64,000 nt of DNA from Actinomycetota bacterium (GTDB taxonomy: Bacteria; Actinomycetota; Actinomycetes; Nanopelagicales; Nanopelagicaceae): assembly GCA_009699205.1 (NCBI GenBank), contig WLOP01000005.1:1-64000 (forward strand), written 5' to 3'. Below, piece by piece: positions 9,079 to 17,263 of the stretch. The position numbers and the translations under genes are program-made. The notes beneath the pieces are model-generated. The model did not search any database and was not told the origin of the DNA. It saw nothing but the letters and a program-made list of their open reading frames with translations. Within the stretch, counting starts at the first letter, position 1. Each line of letters starts with the position of its first letter.

Positions 9079-10011
9079 ATGACTCGCACTGTTCCGGCAT
9101 TCCTTGACCTTCAAGTGAATGGACACGGGGGCGTTGATCTTCTCTCTGCGACCACTACCGATGAAATTCGAACTCTAGGTCGTTCTCTCTGGTCCCAAGG
9201 CGTGCAAGGGTATTTACCGACTCTTATCACTGGACCGATAGAGCGCACACTTGAAGTGATGAAGTTGATCGAAGAGGTTCGCAGGTCCGGTGGCGATGAT
9301 GAGGCAGAAATAATCGGGATACATTTAGAAGGTCCCTTCTTGTCGCCCGAAAAACCAGGCACCCATCCATTAGATTTTCTTACGCTCCCTACTCCCGATC
9401 TCATGGGAAAGTACTTAGCCGCTGGGACGCTTGCAATGGTGACTCTTGCCCCAGAACTTCCAGGCGCACTCGATGCCATTAAGTTCTTAAATCAGATGGG
9501 CGTAGTTGTTTCACTCGGGCATTCCAATGCAACCAAAGAGCAGGCACATGCTGGATTTGATGCCGGTGCGAAAACAGTGACCCATATTTGGAATGCGATG
9601 AATAAAGATCGCAATAGCGGAATCGGCGCTGCGGCGCTAGAGCGCGAAGATGTAGTGATTTCGATGATTGTCGATGGCGTGCACCTTGATGATGAGCTTG
9701 TGAAATACACGATTGCTCGCGCCAAAGATCGATTCATTGTCACCAATGATGCGATTGTGGCTGCGGGATTGGGAGATGGAACCTTCCCATTTGGAAGTTT
9801 TGATATCACTGTGGCTAACGGTCGAGCGAGTAGATCCGATGGCACTTTATCTGGGGGAGTTGCATCCTTGAAGGACTCCTTGGCCCGGATGCTAGGCCTC
9901 GGCATCGATTTTGATTCTGCGATAGCGGCTATGACTTCGACCCCAGCCAACCTCATTGGACGACCAGAATTAGGGGTTTTGGGGCTAGGGCAGCGAACTA
10001 CAGAGGTGTAA
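9079..10011 (+). CDS. nagA: N-acetylglucosamine-6-phosphate deacetylase
   Basis: A 310-residue amidohydrolase, shorter than the usual 370-390. It starts almost directly at the barrel motif PAFLDLQVNGHGG, so most of the N-terminal beta-sandwich half is missing, and the C-terminus is also short. HLEGPF, SLGHSNAT and VTHIWNAM carry the metal and substrate ligands. The normal VTDA motif reads VTNDA, one residue longer around the catalytic Asp. With the upstream SIS deaminase it would convert GlcNAc-6-phosphate to fructose-6-phosphate. Confidence 0.88.
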   Translation: MTRTVPAFLDLQVNGHGGVDLLSATTTDEIRTLGRSLWSQGVQGYLPTLITGPIERTLEVMKLIEEVRRSGGDDEAEIIGIHLEGPFLSPEKPGTHPLDFLTLPTPDLMGKYLAAGTLAMVTLAPELPGALDAIKFLNQMGVVVSLGHSNATKEQAHAGFDAGAKTVTHIWNAMNKDRNSGIGAAALEREDVVISMIVDGVHLDDELVKYTIARAKDRFIVTNDAIVAAGLGDGTFPFGSFDITVANGRASRSDGTLSGGVASLKDSLARMLGLGIDFDSAIAAMTSTPANLIGRPELGVLGLGQRTTEV

Positions 10012-10071
10012 TTCCTCGTAAGAGGTGCTCGATTTCCCTTATACCCACGCTTGGCTTTAGACTCACCATTC

Positions 10072-10085
10072 GCTCCGTCAGGAGC
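10072..10085 (+). promoter_or_regulatory. Small hairpin in the infA upstream region
   Basis: The 104-base gap between nagA and infA holds GCTCC-GTCA-GGAGC, a 5-bp stem with a 4-base loop. Upstream, TAGACT at 10058-10063 resembles the -10 boxes used elsewhere in the window, but no good -35 is visible. The hairpin would lie in the infA leader if that promoter is real. Function is unproven. Confidence 0.3.
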
Positions 10086-10115
10086 ATCCACTCGTTATAG
10101 AAAAGTAGGTATCGC

Positions 10116-10337
10116 TTGGCCAAGAAAGATGGTGCTATCGAAATTGAGGGCACTGTTGCTGAAGCGCTACCTAACGCGATGTTTCGCGTGGAGTTAACCA
10201 ACGGACACAGAATTCTCGCGCACATTAGCGGGAAGATGCGAAAGAACTACATCCGCATCCTTCCAGCAGATCGTGTGATTGTAGAACTTAGTCCTTATGA
10301 CCTCACCCGAGGTCGAATTGTTTATCGCTACAAGTAA
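10116..10337 (+). CDS. infA: Translation initiation factor IF-1
   Basis: A 73-residue OB-fold protein with the canonical reading [26 protein letters not shown] and ending [14 protein letters not shown]-1 occupies the 30S A site during initiation. The only start that gives the conserved N-terminus is TTG at 10116; no ATG or GTG lies nearby in frame. The ribosome binding site is weak (AGTAGGT). A rare start on an essential initiation factor may keep expression low. Confidence 0.96.
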   Translation: MAKKDGAIEIEGTVAEALPNAMFRVELTNGHRILAHISGKMRKNYIRILPADRVIVELSPYDLTRGRIVYRYK

Positions 10338-10387
10338 ATCTTGTTGCTTTAAATAATTTTTATGTTGTAAACGAAGGAGGGCAGCTC

Positions 10388-10501
10388 ATGAAGGTTAAGC
10401 CAAGCGTGAAGAAGATTTGCGATAAGTGCAAAGTTATTCGTCGTAAGGGTCGCGTCATGGTGATCTGTGACAACCTCCGTCACAAGCAACGTCAGGGATA
10501 A
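10388..10501 (+). CDS. rpmJ: 50S ribosomal protein L36, zinc-binding type
   Basis: A 37-residue protein that begins [17 protein letters not shown]. The zinc ribbon ligands C11, C14, C27 and H32 are all present, so it is the zinc-containing form. GAAGGAGGGC lies upstream as a strong ribosome binding site. L36 binds 23S rRNA near the base of the L7/L12 stalk. The position between infA and rpsM is standard. Confidence 0.97.
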   Translation: MKVKPSVKKICDKCKVIRRKGRVMVICDNLRHKQRQG

Positions 10502-10507
10502 GTAAGA

Positions 10508-10642
10508 AACTTCTTTTCTCCACCGCAAGGTGGTGTGAAAGTTGCAAGAACGCGTGGCGCAACTGTTGCGATAGCAGCAGACCCTTGGTCCGACAGGCCG
10601 AGGCCCATCACTAGATGGGGAGCGTTGCGAAGGACCTGTCGG
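10508..10642 (+). promoter_or_regulatory. Structured leader between rpmJ and rpsM, candidate r-protein control element
   Basis: The 161-base gap is rich in nested stems. CCACC-GCAA-GGTGG (10520-10533) has a GNRA loop and can be extended by AACTT/AAGTT (10508-10512 with 10539-10543). CCGACAGG at 10590-10597 pairs with CCTGTCGG at 10635-10642 and encloses CCCATC-ACTA-GATGGG (10604-10619). GGTCC at 10587-10591 could alternatively pair with GGACC at 10632-10636. S4 autoregulates this operon in other bacteria; a similar role here is inference. No close Shine-Dalgarno precedes the rpsM ATG. Confidence 0.55.
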
Positions 10643-10662
10643 CTGAATGAATGGTTGATTAC

Positions 10663-11040
10663 ATGGCACGTCTTGTTGGTGTCGATCTTCCGCGCGAAAA
10701 GCGCGTTGAGGTTGCACTTACCTATATCTTCGGAATGGGTTTAACTCGTTCTCAAAAAACATTGGCGGCAACTGGCATTAGCCCAGACACCCGCGTAAAA
10801 GATCTTCAAGAGCCAGAACTCGCAAAACTCCGTGAGTTCATTGAAGCTAACTTCAAGATCGAAGGCGATTTGCGACGTGAAGTCGCCGCCGATATTCGAC
10901 GCAAAGTCGAAATTCAAAGTTACCAAGGAATTCGTCACCGTAAGGGACTTCCTGTTCGCGGTCAACGCACACACACTAACGCGCGTACGCGTAAGGGTCC
11001 TCGTAAAGCAATTGCTGGTAAGAAGAAGGTGACTAAGTAA
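10663..11040 (+). CDS. rpsM: 30S ribosomal protein S13
   Basis: The 125-residue reading from the ATG at 10663 begins [21 protein letters not shown], the family start; an in-frame ATG at 10651 adds four unrelated residues. The C-terminal [21 protein letters not shown] is diagnostic. S13 lies in the 30S head, bridging to L5 and contacting P-site tRNA. Its TAA overlaps the rpsK ATG by one base. A folded leader precedes it. Confidence 0.97.
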   Translation: MARLVGVDLPREKRVEVALTYIFGMGLTRSQKTLAATGISPDTRVKDLQEPELAKLREFIEANFKIEGDLRREVAADIRRKVEIQSYQGIRHRKGLPVRGQRTHTNARTRKGPRKAIAGKKKVTK

Positions 11041-11471
11041 TGGCCGCTCCTAAAGCTAAGACTGCTACGCCTGCAAAGGCTGCCGGCAAAGGCAAAGTTA
11101 AACTCCGCAAAAAGGAGAAGAAGAACATTGCTGTGGGACAGGCTCACATTAAGAGCACATTCAACAACACCATTATTTCTATCACTGACCCTACTGGCGC
11201 TGTAATTTCTTGGTCATCATCTGGCCAGGTTGGTTACAAGGGCTCACGTAAGTCAACTCCTTTTGCCGCACAACTTGCCGCAGAATCTGCTGCACGTCGC
11301 GCACAAGAGCATGGCTTAAAGAAAGTTGATGTCTTTGTTAAGGGTCCAGGTTCTGGACGCGAAACTGCAATTCGTTCATTGCAAGCAGCCGGTTTGGAAG
11401 TTGGTGCCATCTCTGATGTCACACCAGCTCCCCACAACGGATGTCGTCCACCGAAACCACGTCGAGTTTAA
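11040..11471 (+). CDS. rpsK: 30S ribosomal protein S11
   Basis: A 143-residue platform protein of the 30S. After a Lys/Ala-rich N-terminal extension typical of actinobacteria come [18 protein letters not shown] and the C-terminal [17 protein letters not shown], both near-invariant. It helps form the mRNA exit (anti-Shine-Dalgarno) region. One-base overlap with rpsM, 16-base gap with AGGAAGG before rpsD. Confidence 0.98.
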   Translation: MAAPKAKTATPAKAAGKGKVKLRKKEKKNIAVGQAHIKSTFNNTIISITDPTGAVISWSSSGQVGYKGSRKSTPFAAQLAAESAARRAQEHGLKKVDVFVKGPGSGRETAIRSLQAAGLEVGAISDVTPAPHNGCRPPKPRRV

Positions 11472-11487
11472 GGAAGGAAGAGAATAA

Positions 11488-12114
11488 ATGGCTCGTTATA
11501 CCGGAGCAGATTGCAAGCGCTGCCGTCGCGAAAAAGTAAAGCTCTTCCTTAAGGGCTCTAAGTGCGATGGACCAAAGTGTCCGATTGAATCTCGTCCATA
11601 TCCACCAGGGCAACATGGCCGTGGTCGATCCAAGGAATCTGAATACCTATTGCAGATGCGTGAAAAGCAAAAGTGCGCACGTATTTACGGTGTTCTAGAG
11701 AAGCAGTTCCGTGGATATTACGAAGAAGCAAACCGTCGCCAAGGTAAGACTGGTGAAAACTTGCTCGTGATCTTGGAAACCCGTCTCGATAACGTTGTGT
11801 TTCGTGCCGGCTTTGCAAAGAGTCGCGACATGGCGCGCCAATTGGTTCGCCACGGTCACTTCTTGGTCAATGGCAAGAAGGTAAACATTCCTTCATTCCG
11901 TGTCACTCCCATGGACATCATTGATGTCTTGCCGAAGTCACTGGATCTCACGCCATTTATCGTCGCAGGCGCCGAACTTGGCGAAAAGGCTGTACCGGCT
12001 TGGATGGAAGTTGTTGGAGCGCAGATGCGCGTCATCATCCACGGCGTACCAGCTCGTGCGGTAATCGATACCCAAGTTCAAGAACAGCTAATCGTTGAGC
12101 TTTACTCCAAGTAA
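11488..12114 (+). CDS. rpsD: 30S ribosomal protein S4, zinc-binding (C+) form
   Basis: A 208-residue 16S rRNA-binding assembly initiator. The N-terminal zinc site has four cysteines (C9, C12, C26, C31). The S4 RNA-binding domain includes [38 protein letters not shown]4 is the usual feedback repressor of the alpha operon. An 11-base duplication and an inverted repeat lie across its stop codon. Confidence 0.98.
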   Translation: MARYTGADCKRCRREKVKLFLKGSKCDGPKCPIESRPYPPGQHGRGRSKESEYLLQMREKQKCARIYGVLEKQFRGYYEEANRRQGKTGENLLVILETRLDNVVFRAGFAKSRDMARQLVRHGHFLVNGKKVNIPSFRVTPMDIIDVLPKSLDLTPFIVAGAELGEKAVPAWMEVVGAQMRVIIHGVPARAVIDTQVQEQLIVELYSK

Positions 12115-12134
12115 TTTACTTGTAATTTACTTGG
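12107..12134 (+). repeat. Tandem 11-base duplication and inverted repeat at the rpsD stop
   Basis: The 11-mer GTAATTTACTT occurs twice back to back (12111-12121 and 12122-12132), spanning the rpsD stop codon. CCAAGTAA (12107-12114) and TTACTTGG (12127-12134) form an 8-bp inverted repeat around it. The result looks like slippage duplication that created or kept a hairpin in the rpsD-rpoA gap. There is no T-run, so it is not a classical terminator. Confidence 0.55.
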
Positions 12135-12173
12135 ATTTGTTTTACAGAACTTAATAAAAGAGGAATCAAAGTA

Positions 12174-12195
12174 GGAAATCAAATAGTGGATTTCC
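12174..12195 (+). promoter_or_regulatory. Hairpin just upstream of the rpoA ribosome binding site
   Basis: GGAAATC (12174-12180) pairs with GATTTCC (12189-12195) over an 8-base loop. It ends ten bases before the rpoA Shine-Dalgarno GGAGGA at 12205-12210. The 102-base rpsD-rpoA gap is unusual in such a compact operon, so a control role is possible. No strong promoter was identified in the gap. Confidence 0.35.
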
Positions 12196-12216
12196 GTGAC
12201 CTATGGAGGATCAGCA

Positions 12217-13230
12217 GTGCTAATTGCACAACGTCCAACCCTCGTTGAAGAAGTAGTCAGTGAAAACCGTTCACGGTTCATTATCGAACCGCTGGAGCCA
12301 GGTTTTGGATACACCCTAGGCAACAGCATGCGCCGTACGCTGCTCTCCTCAATTCCAGGAGCAGCAGTTACCAGCATTCGCGTTGCAGGTGCACTGCACG
12401 AATTCACCACGCTTGAAGGCGTGAAAGAAGATCTGACAGATATCGTTCTTAACATCAAGAACTTGGTGCTCTCTTCAGATAATGACGAACCTAGCGTTAT
12501 CTATATCCGCAAGAGCGGTGCCGGAGTCGTCACAGGAGCAGACATTGCTGTTCCTACTGGCGTCGAAGTTCACAACCCTTCTATTCATCTGGCTACTCTC
12601 AACGAGAAGGCCAACCTTGAAATCGAGCTCACAGTTGAGCGCGGTCGTGGTTATGTGACTGCAGTTGCTAACAAGCAGGCAGGCGCTGAAATCGGACGCA
12701 TTCCAGTTGACTCAATCTATTCACCAGTTCTTAAGGTCACCTACAAGGTAGAAGCGACTCGCGTTGAACAGCGCACCGACTTCGACCGCCTTGTTGTTGA
12801 TGTAGAGACCAAGCCATCAATGAAGCCACGCGATGCTGTTGCATCAGCCGGTAAGACTCTCGTTGAACTCTTCGGTCTTGCTCGCGAACTCAACGTTGAT
12901 GCAGAAGGTATCGAAATGGGACCTTCCGTGATGGATGCAGCACTTGCAGCCGATCTCGCTCTTCCTATCGAAGATTTAGATCTCACAGTGCGCTCTTACA
13001 ACTGCTTGAAGCGTGAAGGCATTCATACTGTTGGCGAACTTGTCGGACGCAGCGAAGCTGATCTTCTCGACATTCGTAACTTTGGATCGAAGTCAATCGA
13101 TGAGGTCAAAGCTAAGTTGATCTCAATGGGAATGTCTCTTAAGGACAGCCCAGTCGGATTCGACCCAACGAAGCACCAAAATTACGACGTTAATCTTGAC
13201 GATGAATTCGTTGAGACAGAGCAGGCCTAG
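12217..13230 (+). CDS. rpoA: RNA polymerase alpha subunit
   Basis: The 337-residue reading starts at GTG 12217 ([14 protein letters not shown]), six bases after GGAGGA; an in-frame GTG at 12196 would add seven residues and swallow the ribosome binding site. The N-terminal domain has [24 protein letters not shown]; the C-terminal domain has [22 protein letters not shown] and [15 protein letters not shown]. It nucleates RNAP assembly and contacts activators and UP elements. It lies in the alpha operon before rplQ. Confidence 0.97.
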   Translation: MLIAQRPTLVEEVVSENRSRFIIEPLEPGFGYTLGNSMRRTLLSSIPGAAVTSIRVAGALHEFTTLEGVKEDLTDIVLNIKNLVLSSDNDEPSVIYIRKSGAGVVTGADIAVPTGVEVHNPSIHLATLNEKANLEIELTVERGRGYVTAVANKQAGAEIGRIPVDSIYSPVLKVTYKVEATRVEQRTDFDRLVVDVETKPSMKPRDAVASAGKTLVELFGLARELNVDAEGIEMGPSVMDAALAADLALPIEDLDLTVRSYNCLKREGIHTVGELVGRSEADLLDIRNFGSKSIDEVKAKLISMGMSLKDSPVGFDPTKHQNYDVNLDDEFVETEQA

Positions 13231-13242
13231 GAGATATAGAAA

Positions 13243-13707
13243 ATGCCAAAACCAAGTAAAGGTCCTCGTCTGGGCAGTGGCCCATCACACGAGCGCTTAC
13301 TCCTAGGAACACTTGCTGAACAGTTATTCGAGCACGGCAAGATTACGACAACAGAGGCTAAGGCCAAGCGCCTACGTCCTCTTGCTGAAAAGTTGATCAC
13401 CTTCGCAAAGAAGGGCGACCTTGCAGCACGTCGTGAAGTGATGACACGTATTTCTAATAAGAGCGTTGTTCATACTCTCTTTACTGAAATTGGTCCTCGC
13501 TTTGCTGAGCGCAATGGCGGTTACACCCGCATTACTAAAGTTGGCCCTCGCAAGGGCGATAACGCTCCTATGGCAGTCATCGAAGTTCTTACCGATGGCA
13601 TCACAGCTAAGAAGGCCACTGTCGATGAAGCGGTAAAGGTTACAAAGAAGGCTGCAGCTAAGAAGGCACCTGCCAAGAAAGCCGCAACCAAGAAAGCTGC
13701 CGAGTAA
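13243..13707 (+). CDS. rplQ: 50S ribosomal protein L17
   Basis: A 154-residue protein with the L17 signature [39 protein letters not shown]. The C-terminal tail of about 25 residues is almost only Lys and Ala ([12 protein letters not shown]), a common actinobacterial extension. L17 lines the exit tunnel. GGAGAT upstream of the ATG is the ribosome binding site. Confidence 0.97.
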   Translation: MPKPSKGPRLGSGPSHERLLLGTLAEQLFEHGKITTTEAKAKRLRPLAEKLITFAKKGDLAARREVMTRISNKSVVHTLFTEIGPRFAERNGGYTRITKVGPRKGDNAPMAVIEVLTDGITAKKATVDEAVKVTKKAAAKKAPAKKAATKKAAE

Positions 13708-13725
13708 CAACTCACCACAATTGCT

Positions 13726-14559
13726 ATGACTGAACCCACTCTCTTTCCCGAGAGTGGGTTTCGTCGTTTACGTCTTGATTTGGCTTATGACGGGACGAAT
13801 TTTTTTGGTTGGGCGAAACAACCCGAGCTTCGCACTGTGCAAGAAGAGATTGAGAAAGCCCTAAGCACAATCACTCGTGGCGCTATCGACACAGTTGTTG
13901 CCGGGCGCACTGATGCTGGAGTTCATGCCACCGGGCAAGTGATTCATGCAGATGTACCCGATATTTTTGCCCTTGAAGAAATTGCCTATAAATTGAACCG
14001 GATCCTCGATGAGGATTTGAGAGTTCTTGAAGTCACTACAGCACCGTTTGGCTTTCACGCGCGTTTTTCCGCCTTACGTCGCTACTACACCTACAAGATC
14101 TTGGATTCCAATAAACCGATATTGCCACTTCTTCGTTTTGATATTGCACCTTGGTATCGCCCGTTAGATATCGACGCCATGAACAAATCCAGCGAATATT
14201 TATTAGGCGAACATAACTTTGCGGCCTTTTGCAAATATCGTGAAGGAGCCACCACGATTCGTACCCTTGAACACTTCTCTTGGGAGCGAAATTCAGATGG
14301 CCTATTAGTAGCAGATGTGATCGCTGACGCGTTCTGTTATTCAATGGTTCGCAACCTCGTGGGGGCAGTTGCCTGCGTCGGAGACGGGCGGTTTCCTCCT
14401 TCTTGGGTCAAAGAAGTTCTTGAAAATCAGGTGCGGATTTCTGACAGCATGGTTTTCCCCGCTCGCGGTTTAACCTTTAAGCAGGTTGATTACCCTTCCG
14501 ATGATCAACTATTAACCCGCGCAGAAGCCACCATCGCTCGCAGAGGCGATGAAGATTAA
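13726..14559 (+). CDS. truA: tRNA pseudouridine(38-40) synthase
   Basis: A 277-residue enzyme that isomerises uridines 38-40 in the tRNA anticodon stem. The catalytic Asp lies in VVAGRTDAGVHATGQV, with RRYYTYKIL and AFCYSMVRNLVGA as further family motifs. It follows rplQ by 18 bases, as in many bacteria. No strong ribosome binding site is visible. The stop overlaps the next ATG by one base. Confidence 0.96.
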   Translation: MTEPTLFPESGFRRLRLDLAYDGTNFFGWAKQPELRTVQEEIEKALSTITRGAIDTVVAGRTDAGVHATGQVIHADVPDIFALEEIAYKLNRILDEDLRVLEVTTAPFGFHARFSALRRYYTYKILDSNKPILPLLRFDIAPWYRPLDIDAMNKSSEYLLGEHNFAAFCKYREGATTIRTLEHFSWERNSDGLLVADVIADAFCYSMVRNLVGAVACVGDGRFPPSWVKEVLENQVRISDSMVFPARGLTFKQVDYPSDDQLLTRAEATIARRGDED

Positions 14560-16160
14560 TGGGACATATAGATGTAAATGCAGTCGAGTACTCACTCTCT
14601 GATGGGCGGGTGCTTCTTAACGATGTGAATTTCCGAGTTGGTGACGGAGCCAAAGTAGCTCTTATCGGAGCTAATGGTTCGGGCAAGACGACGCTCATTC
14701 GAATGATTTGTGGAGATATTGACCCTGAATCCGGAACGATTTCAATCTCTGGTGGACTCGGAGTGATGCGTCAGTTCATTGGATCGGTAAGAGATGAATC
14801 AACGGTCAGGGATCTTTTGATTTCAGTTGCGCCAAAGAAAATTCGCGATGCTGCCGAAGCGGTTAAAAAGAGCGAAGAGCTAATGAATAGCCGCAATGAA
14901 GAGCGCGATCAGATGGCATATGCCCAAGCTCTCGCCGATTGGGGCGATGCGGGCGGTTACGATTTTGAAGTTATTTGGGATGTCTGTTGCACAGAGGCGT
15001 TAGGTAAATCTTTTGATTCAGTTTCTCATCGACTCGTTAACACCCTCTCTGGTGGCGAACAGAAGAAATTGGTCCTACGAGCTCTGTTGCAGGGCCCCGA
15101 AGAAGTTCTGTTGCTCGATGAGCCTGATAACTATTTAGATGTTCCTTCAAAACGTTGGCTCGAAGAAGTTATTACTCAGACAAAGAAAACAGTTTTATTT
15201 GTAAGTCATGATCGCGAACTTCTGGATAGAACCGCCAATCGAATTGTGACTTTAGAGCAAGGCGCCGCTGGAAATACTGCCTGGATACATGGTGGCAAGT
15301 TTTCAACCTGGCACGATGCTCGCAAAGCACGAAATGCGCGCTTTGCTGAATTGCTATTGCGCTGGGAACAAGAGCACGATCGCCTAAAAGAGTTAGTTCG
15401 TACCCTGCAATGGCAAGCAGCGAGTAGCCCAGATATGGCTTCAAAATATCGCGCAATGCAAACCCGCCTTCGCAAATTTGAAGAGTTAGGTGCACCAGAG
15501 GCACCGCCGATTGAACAAGATGTTCGAGTAGCCCTTCGTGGCGGCCGTACTGGACTTCGTGCGCTTACTTTTGAAAAACTTTCGCTGACTGGACTGACAG
15601 AGGCATTTGATTTTGAAATATTTTTCGGCGATCGCGTTGCGGTGCTCGGTAAGAATGGAACGGGCAAGTCCCATTTTCTTCGCATGATTTCAGGGGATGA
15701 AACCGTTAAATACTCCGGAAATTTCAAAGTGGGGGCAAGAGTTACACCCGGATATTTTGCTCAGACACATTCACATCCTGAGTTCCAATCGAAAACTCTG
15801 CTCGAACTGCTGTGGGAGAATTACTCTCTTCAACTCGGTCCAGCTAAGAGCGTTCTACGTAAGTATGAAATTCATGGTCAAGCTGAACAGAAATTCTCCT
15901 CACTCTCTGGTGGCCAACAAGCGCGATTCCAAGTTCTCTTACTTGAACTCTCAGGCTCGACACTTCTATTGTTAGATGAGCCAACAGATAACTTAGATTT
16001 AGCTAGCGCCGAGAGCCTCGAGAACGCTTTGGGCCAATATGAAGGCACGGTCGTTGCTGTGACCCACGATCGTTGGTTTACCCGTGGATTTACGCGATAT
16101 CTGATTTTTGGGGCAAATGGGCAGGTCTACGAGAGCCCCGAGCCTGTATTCGAGCACTAA
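14559..16160 (+). CDS. ABC-F family ATPase (translation factor type)
   Basis: A 533-residue soluble protein with two ABC domains and no membrane segment, the ABC-F layout. Walker A motifs are GANGSGKTT (about residue 36) and GKNGTGKSH (about residue 367); signature motifs are NTLSGGEQKKLVL and SSLSGGQQARFQV; Walker B regions read VLLLDEPDNYLD and LLLLDEPTDNLD. The charged inter-domain linker is where ABC-F proteins contact the P-site tRNA. A housekeeping role is more likely than antibiotic resistance, given the conserved neighbourhood. It overlaps truA by one base. Confidence 0.88.
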   Translation: MGHIDVNAVEYSLSDGRVLLNDVNFRVGDGAKVALIGANGSGKTTLIRMICGDIDPESGTISISGGLGVMRQFIGSVRDESTVRDLLISVAPKKIRDAAEAVKKSEELMNSRNEERDQMAYAQALADWGDAGGYDFEVIWDVCCTEALGKSFDSVSHRLVNTLSGGEQKKLVLRALLQGPEEVLLLDEPDNYLDVPSKRWLEEVITQTKKTVLFVSHDRELLDRTANRIVTLEQGAAGNTAWIHGGKFSTWHDARKARNARFAELLLRWEQEHDRLKELVRTLQWQAASSPDMASKYRAMQTRLRKFEELGAPEAPPIEQDVRVALRGGRTGLRALTFEKLSLTGLTEAFDFEIFFGDRVAVLGKNGTGKSHFLRMISGDETVKYSGNFKVGARVTPGYFAQTHSHPEFQSKTLLELLWENYSLQLGPAKSVLRKYEIHGQAEQKFSSLSGGQQARFQVLLLELSGSTLLLLDEPTDNLDLASAESLENALGQYEGTVVAVTHDRWFTRGFTRYLIFGANGQVYESPEPVFEH

Positions 16161-16183
16161 TTAAGAGCTCTCGACATCCTGTT

Positions 16184-16213
16184 TTGACGCTGTAGGCGCC
16201 TCAAAGGTACCCT
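16184..16213 (+). promoter_or_regulatory. Promoter of the rplM-rpsI operon
   Basis: TTGACG (16184-16189), an 18-base spacer and TACCCT (16208-16213) form a good primary-sigma promoter in the 117-base gap after the ABC-F gene. Transcription should start near 16220, giving a leader of about 58 bases before the GTG start of rplM. Confidence 0.7.
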
Positions 16214-16222
16214 TACGCTCCT

Positions 16223-16241
16223 GCGCCAGTAGGCGCGATTT
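16223..16241 (+). promoter_or_regulatory. Hairpin plus T-run in the rplM leader, candidate attenuator
   Basis: GCGCC (16223-16227), AGTA loop, GGCGC (16232-16236), then GATTTTT form a short GC stem followed by five T, right after the predicted transcription start. This resembles a small intrinsic terminator or a protein-binding leader. L13 leaders that control rplM-rpsI are known in other bacteria; equivalence here is inference. Confidence 0.5.
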
Positions 16242-16277
16242 TTAAGAAAAGTTCTCAGTAGAAGCGAGGGTAAGAGC

Positions 16278-16730
16278 GTGCGTACATATAGTCCGAAGCC
16301 TGGCGATGTAGTGCGAAAGTGGCATGTCATCGACGCGCAAGACGTTGTATTGGGTCGCCTTGCAACTCATGCTGCAGTTTTGTTACGCGGTAAGCACAAG
16401 CCAACCTTTGCTCCTCACATGGATATGGGCGACTTCGTTGTCATTATCAATGCAGAAAAAGTTGCACTCTCTGGCTCAAAGAGCACTCAGAAATATGCAC
16501 ATCAACACTCTGGTTTTCCAGGTGGTTTAACATCCACTGTTTATGGCGATCTCTTGGTTAAGTTCCCAACACGCGCCGTAGAAAAAGCAATTAAGGGAAT
16601 GTTGCCAAAGAACACTCTTGGTCGCGCAATGGCAACCAAGCTTAAAGTTTATGCAGGTCCAGAACATCCACATGCAGCACAAGCACCAACACCATATGTT
16701 TTCGAGCAAGTTTCGCAGATCGTTAAGTAG
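16278..16730 (+). CDS. rplM: 50S ribosomal protein L13
   Basis: A 150-residue early-assembly protein. [29 protein letters not shown] opens it, and the centre has [16 protein letters not shown] with [14 protein letters not shown], all standard. The start is GTG, preceded by GCGAGGG. Like E. coli L13 it pairs genetically with S9 (rpsI), which follows 13 bases later. It has its own promoter and a leader hairpin. Confidence 0.97.
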   Translation: MRTYSPKPGDVVRKWHVIDAQDVVLGRLATHAAVLLRGKHKPTFAPHMDMGDFVVIINAEKVALSGSKSTQKYAHQHSGFPGGLTSTVYGDLLVKFPTRAVEKAIKGMLPKNTLGRAMATKLKVYAGPEHPHAAQAPTPYVFEQVSQIVK

Positions 16731-16743
16731 AGGATAAGAGCCA

Positions 16744-17235
16744 ATGATGTCTGAAAACACCGTAGTCAACGATTTAGAAGCGAACGAAGTTCCAACTTCT
16801 TACTCTTCATCGACACCTGCAGCAGCAACTAATCGCCCAGCGATTAAAGCTCCTGGCGGCGGCACTGGTCGTCGTAAAGAGGCAGTTGCTCGAGTCCGCT
16901 TAGTACCTGGCACAGGTCGTTGGGTTGTCAACGGAAAGACTCTTCCTGACTATTTCCCAAATAAAGTTCACCAACAATTAGTTTCCGAGCCATTCCGCAC
17001 CGTTGGTGCCGAAAATGGTTACGACGTTTTTGCTCGCATCGATGGTGGCGGAGTATCTGGTCAAGCCGGCGCACTACGCCTTGGCGTTGCTCGTGCTCTC
17101 AACCAAATTGATGAAGAAGCACATCGCCCAGCACTTAAGAAGGCTGGATTCCTTACACGTGATGCTCGTGTTATTGAGCGCAAGAAGTACGGTCTAAAGA
17201 AGGCTCGTAAGCGCTCGCAATACAGCAAGCGTTAA
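16744..17235 (+). CDS. rpsI: 30S ribosomal protein S9
   Basis: A 163-residue S9. An N-terminal extension of about 35 residues precedes the family core [26 protein letters not shown]. The basic C-terminal tail, ending in [17 protein letters not shown], reaches P-site tRNA. The start may be ATG 16744 or ATG 16747 (adjacent Met codons); AGAGGATAAGAG lies upstream. Confidence 0.97.
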   Translation: MMSENTVVNDLEANEVPTSYSSSTPAAATNRPAIKAPGGGTGRRKEAVARVRLVPGTGRWVVNGKTLPDYFPNKVHQQLVSEPFRTVGAENGYDVFARIDGGGVSGQAGALRLGVARALNQIDEEAHRPALKKAGFLTRDARVIERKKYGLKKARKRSQYSKR

Positions 17236-17263
17236 TTCACATCCGCGATATTTAGCCGCGAAC

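Noticed and set aside
9492-10091. Antisense open frame of 199 codons over nagA
   Set aside because: It mirrors the nagA codon pattern and has no recognisable domain.
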